A stretch of 7,522 nt of DNA from the NCBI GenBank assembly GCA_021199395.1, contig JAJQIE010000186.1, positions 1 through 7,522 of the forward strand, read 5' to 3'. Below the pieces are notes generated by a model. That model saw only the letters and a program-made list of their open reading frames with translations. It was not told the DNA's origin and searched no databases. The first letter of the stretch is position 1. The number at the start of each line of letters is the position of its first letter. The position numbers and the translations under genes are program-made. This stretch comes from Lachnospiraceae bacterium. Its GTDB lineage: Bacteria > Bacillota > Clostridia > Lachnospirales > Lachnospiraceae. This document shows, in pieces, positions 1-3,573 of this stretch.

Positions 1-1
1 G

Positions 2-44
2 AAAAAGATACCTTGTGTGCGAAAATGCGGCAAGGTATCTTTTT
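2..44 (-). terminator. Rho-independent terminator of the DUF3800 gene, probably bidirectional
   Basis: A 14-bp perfect stem (AAAAAGATACCTTG at 2-15 with CAAGGTATCTTTTT at 31-44) closes a 15-nt loop. Read on the minus strand it starts a few bases after the DUF3800 stop codon and runs out into T's. The A-tract and T-tract flank both sides, so it could also stop plus-strand transcription entering from the left of the window. Confidence 0.85.
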
Positions 45-49
45 TACTG

Positions 50-730
50 CTACAGATGTTTTTTTTGTATGTGCTTGAGATAATTTTTCTTGAAGGAGCG
101 GACGTTATCAAAGAATTCCATTTCTGATGCAGAGAAGTTTCCTGTCTCAGCTTTCTCTGATAGCAACTCCATTGTACAGACTAAGTCGGCAACTTGAAAC
201 AGCTTGTAATCAACCGGTTTCACCTTACGGAATTCAACATGCGTGTAGAGTGCGTTGAATACAGATGTCAAAATTTTGGTGAGCTCAATCTGCCCGTTGT
301 CATAGTAGATAATAACACGGTCATAGCTGTTCCAGAATGATTCGTTGGATCGGAGGATTTCAGCTATTGCCTTAGACAGCTTAGCTGTCATCGTAATAAC
401 GTCAGGACATTCACTCTTTCGAATTTTTGCACAAGCATAATGTATGTCAAGCTTTCTGGAAAAGTTAAAGAGCGCATTGAATAGTTGCTTTCGGTTCTCA
501 ACCAGATCATTTTTGTAAATTGATTCCCGACGGATGAGCGGTCCGGTATGAACGGCGTGTTCTACATACCCCAGATTTCGTAAATGGGACTCAAAGGCAG
601 AAATGTTGCCGGATATATCGATGCTTTGGTCATGGAGAACCATTGAAACCAAGTAATATGGAGAGTGTGTCTCATAAGGACCGAAGTCGCCTGACTCATC
701 TATGAAAACGCTTAGTGTTTTTTCTGCCAT
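50..730 (-). CDS. DUF3800 domain protein (RNase H-like fold family), function unknown
   Basis: The 226-residue protein starts with SVFIDESGDFG (residues 7-17), the signature of DUF3800, whose acidic residues sit at the first strand of an RNase H-like fold. A second conserved patch is VIIYYDNGQ in the second half, and a third is FQVADLV near residue 178, matching the family's Q-x-A-D motif. Acidic residues of all three are kept, so the protein looks intact. The ATG at 730 is preferred over one seven codons upstream because AAGGGG stands 7 nt before it. It is a single-gene unit with its own promoter and terminator. Base composition is AT-richer than the dehydratase and recR genes, which suits acquired DNA. 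Family members are common in mobile and phage-rich regions; a nuclease role is inferred from the fold only. Confidence 0.85.
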   Translation of the reverse strand: MAEKTLSVFIDESGDFGPYETHSPYYLVSMVLHDQSIDISGNISAFESHLRNLGYVEHAVHTGPLIRRESIYKNDLVENRKQLFNALFNFSRKLDIHYACAKIRKSECPDVITMTAKLSKAIAEILRSNESFWNSYDRVIIYYDNGQIELTKILTSVFNALYTHVEFRKVKPVDYKLFQVADLVCTMELLSEKAETGNFSASEMEFFDNVRSFKKNYLKHIQKKHL

Positions 731-774
731 AATAAATCCCCTTTTTGGCATTGAAATTTCGGCTGATATTTTGT

Positions 775-803
775 ATTATACAGACAGCAAAGCGTCGTAT
801 CAG
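775..803 (-). promoter_or_regulatory. Sigma-70/SigA-type promoter for the DUF3800 gene
   Basis: On the minus strand a perfect TATAAT (775-780) lies 17 nt downstream of CTGATA (798-803), which matches four of six bases of TTGACA. It is about 45 bp upstream of the chosen ATG. Nothing else on this strand uses it. Confidence 0.6.
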
Positions 804-821
804 CCAGTAAAGAATAAAAAT

Positions 822-840
822 GGCGGGGAAATTCCCCGCC
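822..840 (-). terminator. Orphan GC-rich hairpin with a T-rich tail on the minus strand
   Basis: GGCGGGGAA (822-830) and TTCCCCGCC (832-840) are perfect complements around a single A; in RNA the central AAATT would form the loop. On the minus strand it is followed by ATTTTTATTC, which is terminator-like. No intact minus-strand gene lies upstream of it, so either it served a gene that is now lost or it insulates the DUF3800 promoter. Confidence 0.5.
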
Positions 841-843
841 GCT

Positions 844-918
844 CGGTGGACCAGGGTCTTACGACCAGCCCAATTAGTGGTCACCACTAATTTATTGTAT
901 CCTTATACTACTCGAAAT
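844..918 (+). repeat. Direct repeat, copy 1: decayed 5' part of a small protein gene with an internal palindrome
   Basis: This 75-bp stretch matches 1531-1604 with about eight substitutions and one indel, including a 31-bp exact run (855-885). Its plus-strand frame reads VLRPAQLVVTTN, as in copy 2. An extra T in the TTT run at 891-893 then shifts the frame; without it the reading continues as YCILILLEI, against YCIFILLEI in copy 2. Most differences in that second part fall in third codon positions, which suggests the protein was once selected. The ATG of copy 2 is AGG here. Bases 872-892 are a perfect palindrome, AATTAGTGGT and ACCACTAATT around one C. A second small inverted repeat, GGTC-TTAC-GACC, lies at 855-866. 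Confidence 0.75.
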
Positions 919-1129
919 ATGCAAAGCTGTCAATCACATTTTTCATTTTTTCGAGGGCTGCTATATGGCTGAGGGGCTTGGAGGAATAAGAGCAGTTGAT
1001 ATGTTCGCGCATACACCCATATGCGCCAAAATGCCCAAAAACGGGCAAAAAACGGCTCGATATGTTATGCCATACAGTTAAACGGCAAAAAATGCCCTTC
1101 GACATGTTTGCGCAGACAACCGCTCTACA
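919..1129. other. Non-coding stretch with short hairpins, no gene supported
   Basis: Between repeat copy 1 and the broken toxin there is no convincing gene. The stretch holds several small inverted repeats: GCGCATA/TATGCGC (1007-1013 with 1020-1026), TGCCC/GGGCA (1032-1036 with 1043-1047) and GGCA/TGCC (1084-1087 with 1093-1096). A good Shine-Dalgarno-like GGAGG (980-984) precedes a TTG at 996, but the reading frame that follows resembles nothing and runs into the toxin in another frame. The upstream part probably contains the rest of the decayed copy-1 gene. Confidence 0.4.
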
Positions 1130-1474
1130 TGTGACATCAATATCGTTTTCTCGTGCCAGCAGGAATATCGGCTTGGAACGATACGGAAAAAAGATGAGAA
1201 GTTGTATAAAAAGTGGGGCAGTGCTTTGAAAAAACTTTCACAGGATCCAACTTATCCAGGCCTGCAAACTCATGAAATCGAACCGCTGACGCGTCGATAT
1301 GGTGTCAGAGTGTGGCAGTCTTATCTGGAAAATCGAAAGAGTGGTGCGATGCGTATGTATTGGGTATATGGTTCCGGAAAACAGGAAATTACCGTGATTG
1401 GCCTTGAGCTACATCCAGAGGACAAGAAGAAAGGTGCATATGACCGGATTATATTATCTGATATAGGTGAGTGA
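1130..1474 (+). pseudogene. RelE/ParE-superfamily-like toxin gene with a broken start
   Basis: The frame reads from DINIVFS through LYKKWGSALKKL to KVW-like and IGLELHPED patches, closely like a family of small RelE/ParE-type proteins with the pattern YPGLQTHEIE, VWQSYLEN, YWVYGSGKQEITVIGLE and HPEDKK-GAYDRI. These are all present and the C-terminus is intact. The family start would be just before DINI, but the ATG at 1129-1131 is out of frame by one base (ATG-T-GAC). No ATG, GTG or TTG lies in frame between the preceding stop (1079) and the TTG at 1202, which gives a shortened 90-residue product with only a weak GAGAAG directly before it. I read this as a toxin inactivated at its start. The alternative is a real short product from TTG 1202. 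No recognisable antitoxin stands next to it; the small ORFs downstream are the only candidates. Confidence 0.6.
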
Positions 1475-1518
1475 AAAAAATAATTGTTATGAGAGACGGG
1501 GATAATTAAGGAGTCGGT

Positions 1519-1671
1519 TTGCGGGAAACACAGTGGATCATGGTCTTACGACCAGCCCAATTAGTGGTCACCGCTAATTATTGTATTTTTATCCTGCTCG
1601 AAATCCTGGATTGGTTCGTTGAGGATATTATTGCCAGATTAAAAAAGCCGCTGAGAAGTTGTGATAGATGA
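1519..1671 (+). CDS. Small unrecognised protein, 50 residues, one hydrophobic segment
   Basis: From TTG 1519 the frame gives RETQWIMVLRPAQLVV, then a hydrophobic run NYCIFILLEILDWFV, then a charged tail EDIIARLKK ending SCDR. A strong Shine-Dalgarno AAGGAG (1508-1513) stands 5 nt before the TTG; an ATG at 1540 is the alternative start, without such a site. The central hydrophobic stretch could be a single membrane or amphipathic helix. It follows the broken toxin by 44 nt on the same strand, and its stop overlaps the next tiny ORF as ATGA, which suggests translational coupling. Its first half is repeated in damaged form at 844-918. I do not recognise the family. It could be a small membrane peptide, an antitoxin fragment, or the relic of a longer gene. 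Confidence 0.45.
   Translation: MRETQWIMVLRPAQLVVTANYCIFILLEILDWFVEDIIARLKKPLRSCDR
1531..1604 (+). repeat. Direct repeat, copy 2, inside the small ORF
   Basis: This is the partner of 844-918 in the same orientation, with start points 687 bp apart. The palindrome is at 1559-1579, with one mismatch (ACCGCTAATT in the right arm instead of ACCACTAATT). It covers the codons for QLVVTAN, so the same bases are both coding and palindromic. The two copies bracket the broken toxin. Confidence 0.75.
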
Positions 1672-1763
1672 AAAGCACCGATGAAGATGGAAGGTTTACT
1701 GTGACACCTACAGATACAGGAGAGCTTCTGGATATGTTGGTGAAACACCAACGAAAACGGTAA
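1668..1763 (+). CDS. Tiny ORF of 31 codons coupled to the preceding small ORF
   Basis: The ATG at 1668 overlaps the TGA of the preceding ORF as ATGA. The product, MKSTDEDGRF followed by TVTPTDTGELLDMLVKHQRKR, is polar with a basic C-terminus and no membrane segment. Only a weak GAGAAG lies upstream, so translation would depend on coupling. It has the look of the C-terminal part of a small regulatory protein or antitoxin, but I recognise no family and two in-frame stops lie directly upstream. It may be a relic. Confidence 0.3.
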   Translation: MKSTDEDGRFTVTPTDTGELLDMLVKHQRKR

Positions 1764-1789
1764 GATCACCCACAAAAAATGGAGAATCG

Positions 1790-1820
1790 AAAAAATCCCG
1801 CCCGGATAGTGCCGAGCGGG
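1790..1820 (-). terminator. Rho-independent terminator of the RelE remnant
   Basis: On the minus strand CCCGCTCGG (1820-1812) pairs with CCGGGCGGG (1805-1797) with one mismatch and a 6-nt loop, and is followed by ATTTTTT. It begins seven bases after the stop codon of the RelE remnant, so it belongs to that gene. Confidence 0.75.
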
Positions 1821-1826
1821 GAAATA

Positions 1827-2024
1827 CTACAGATTGTGCTTTGTGGCTCTTTGTTTTGCAATGTCGTATGTTTCGTCATCTTCTCGCGCACCGATTACGA
1901 TGACAATCATGTCGTTGTCCTGCCGAATGATCTTGTAAACGATGCGGATACCTGCGGAGCGCAGCTTGATCTTCAGAAGCCCCGTGAGACGGAAATAATT
2001 TTTGTAAAAGCATGCAGTGCTTCT
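1827..2024 (-). pseudogene. RelE toxin remnant, 5' half missing
   Basis: The minus-strand frame ending at TAG 1829-1827 reads RLTGLLKIKLRSAGIRIVYKI, then IVIVIGAREDDETYDIAKQR. This is the C-terminal half of the RelE mRNA-cleaving toxin. The positions matching the E. coli RelE active site are kept: both lysines of KIK, the arginine of GIR, the arginine of GAR and the tyrosine of ETY. RelE is about 95 residues; here only 65 codons are open, with a TAG in frame at 2027-2025 and no start codon with a ribosome site. Adding one A to the A-run near 2000 would join the frame to SKRDFREALHAFTK, so a frameshift may explain part of the loss. The natural terminator is retained. No relB antitoxin is seen upstream, where the hairpin element begins. 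Confidence 0.75.
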
Positions 2025-2068
2025 CTAAAATCCCGCTTGCTATGCGGACGGCTTTATGCTAAAGTGTA

Positions 2069-2208
2069 GGGACGGCGTTACTATTCACAGCTTCCGCTGT
2101 GAATGTAACGATTTCGTCCCATTTTAAATGCGTCTGTGACGTATGGGGACGAAATCACACAGGCGAAATGTATTTTGGCGCAGCCTGACAGCGGGTGTCA
2201 GGTTCGCC
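2069..2208. repeat. Hairpin-rich intergenic element with competing stems
   Basis: The first hairpin has GTTAC and ATTCACAGC (2077-2091, one bulged T) against GCTGTGAAT and GTAAC (2096-2109) around a TTCC loop, extended by GGGACG (2069-2074) with CGTCCC (2115-2120). ATTTCGTCCC (2111-2120) can instead pair perfectly with GGGACGAAAT (2146-2155), so the two folds exclude each other. A third hairpin is CCTGACA/TGTCAGG (2184-2190 with 2196-2202), extended by GGCG/CGCC. The ends show weak inverted similarity (CGTTACTATTCACAGC near 2076 against GCCGTGAATGGATACG near 2207). It may be a dispersed non-coding element of the MITE type, or the leader of the gene starting at 2252. Confidence 0.6.
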
Positions 2209-2251
2209 GTGAATGGATACGGGCTACTAGATAGAACAGGAAGGGTATAAT

Positions 2252-3514
2252 TTGGTGCAGGTTGTAGAGACGTTTGGTCGATATGTGGAAAAATGGAGCG
2301 GTACTTCTCCGGCGCGCGCGCGGCAGCTGCTGAAGACCGGATGGGAGGCGCAGAATCTGAAGTTTCGGTTCACCCCGGATAAACGGCTGTTTCCGGCGGA
2401 TCAGCATCTGGCGAGGATGATGATGGACACGATGTTGAAGCCCCTGAAGGATCCGGAGCACAGCGTTCTGGTCAGTGTGTTCACCCCCTGTGAGCTGATA
2501 CAGGAGCTGGGGCTTTACCCCTATAATGTAGAGAGCTTTTCGTGTTATCTGTCCGCGTCAAAGGCGGAGCGCGCGTTTTTACAGACAGCGGAGGATTCGG
2601 GGCTGTCGGAGACGCTGTGCAGCTATCACAAGACGTTTATCGGAGCGGCGAAGAGCGGCGTTCTTCCAAAACCGCGCTGCATTGTCTATACGACGCTTGC
2701 CTGTGACGCGAATCTTCTGACATTTAAGGAGCTTGCGGAACTGTACGGGGTTCCGTGCTTTGCGATCGATATTCCGGCAGGGCGAACTGCTGAGAATGTC
2801 GCCTATGTGGCGGGGCAGATGCGTGATCTGGCTGTTTTTCTGGAAAAGAATACCGGTAAAAAAATAGATGAGAATCGCTTGCGCGAGCGCATGAAGCGCA
2901 GTGAGAGGACGCTTGCCACTTATGACGCGTTTCAGAAGGCGCGTGCGGATAAATATGTTCCCACGGATCTGGTGTCTCCGCTGTACAGCGGAATGACACA
3001 GAATATTCTGCTGGGGACAAAGGAAGAGGAAGCCTATGTGAAGCGGTTGCTTTCCGGTCTGAAAAACGCGGAGCCCTCAAAGGGGAAGCGCATTTACTGG
3101 ATGCACATGATCCCGTTCTGGTCAGATGCGGTGAAAAAAGAGCTGTTGTTCAGGGAGAGTGCGCAGATTGTCGGCTGCGAGCTTTCTCAGGTTGCGGATC
3201 CGACGCAGCATTCCGATGATCCATATGAGGATATGGCGCTGCGGCTCGTATATCATTCGCTGAACGGAAGCATTACGCGGCGGATCGACGCCGGAATCCG
3301 GCACGCGAAAGAGACAAAAGCGGACGGAGTCGTCTGGTTCAACCACTGGGGCTGCAAGCATACGCTGGGCGGTTCCCAGATCGCGAAAAAACGGTTTGAG
3401 GCCGCGGGACTTCCGACGCTGATTCTGGATGGGGACGGCTGCGACCGGAGCCACGGCGGCGAGGGACAGACCGCTACGCGCCTTGGCGCGTTTCTGGAAA
3501 TGCTGAATGAGTGA
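2252..3514 (+). CDS. 2-hydroxyacyl-CoA dehydratase family iron-sulfur subunit (HgdB/FldC-like)
   Basis: The 420-residue protein belongs to the 2-hydroxyacyl-CoA dehydratase / benzoyl-CoA reductase subunit family, which holds a cubane iron-sulfur cluster and performs ketyl-radical chemistry with an electron delivered by an ATP-dependent activator. The family's three ligand positions appear as Cys123 (LCSYHKTFIGA), Cys151 (LACDANLLTFKE) and Cys368 (FNHWGCKHTLGGSQ). FTPCELIQELG (77-87) corresponds to the N-terminal TP-x-EL motif, and LPTLILDGDGCD (387-398) to the C-terminal strand before the last helix. Length is normal. TTG 2252 is chosen because AGGAAGGG (2238-2245) lies 6 nt before it; GTG 2255 is possible. 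The next gene follows after 59 nt and supplies a second subunit and the activase. No CoA transferase or electron-transfer gene is present to tell the substrate. Relatives also include double-cubane proteins of unknown reaction, so dehydration is not proven. Cytoplasmic. Confidence 0.85.
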   Translation: MVQVVETFGRYVEKWSGTSPARARQLLKTGWEAQNLKFRFTPDKRLFPADQHLARMMMDTMLKPLKDPEHSVLVSVFTPCELIQELGLYPYNVESFSCYLSASKAERAFLQTAEDSGLSETLCSYHKTFIGAAKSGVLPKPRCIVYTTLACDANLLTFKELAELYGVPCFAIDIPAGRTAENVAYVAGQMRDLAVFLEKNTGKKIDENRLRERMKRSERTLATYDAFQKARADKYVPTDLVSPLYSGMTQNILLGTKEEEAYVKRLLSGLKNAEPSKGKRIYWMHMIPFWSDAVKKELLFRESAQIVGCELSQVADPTQHSDDPYEDMALRLVYHSLNGSITRRIDAGIRHAKETKADGVVWFNHWGCKHTLGGSQIAKKRFEAAGLPTLILDGDGCDRSHGGEGQTATRLGAFLEMLNE

Positions 3515-3573
3515 GAGGCGCTTGCGGTTCGGGAGAACAAAATGTGGGAAATGTGTGCAGAGAGGATGTAACA

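Noticed and set aside
872..892. Palindrome as CRISPR repeat or array
   Set aside because: Only two copies 687 bp apart, with no regular spacers and no cas gene.
996..1229. Plus-strand ORF of 77 codons with a fair Shine-Dalgarno
   Set aside because: Its second part overlaps the toxin frame, its composition is not protein-like, and I recognise no family; it is most likely chance.
844..1604. Direct repeats as ends of a composite transposon
   Set aside because: No transposase, no terminal inverted repeats and no target duplications are seen; the repeat is better explained as two copies of a small gene.
1779..2069. Plus-strand ORF of 96 codons
   Set aside because: It lies antisense to the RelE remnant, which shows clear family motifs on the minus strand.
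3511..3573. GTG at 3511 overlapping the previous stop as the start of the fusion gene
   Set aside because: The 21 added residues do not resemble the family, and a proper Shine-Dalgarno stands before TTG 3574, where similarity begins.
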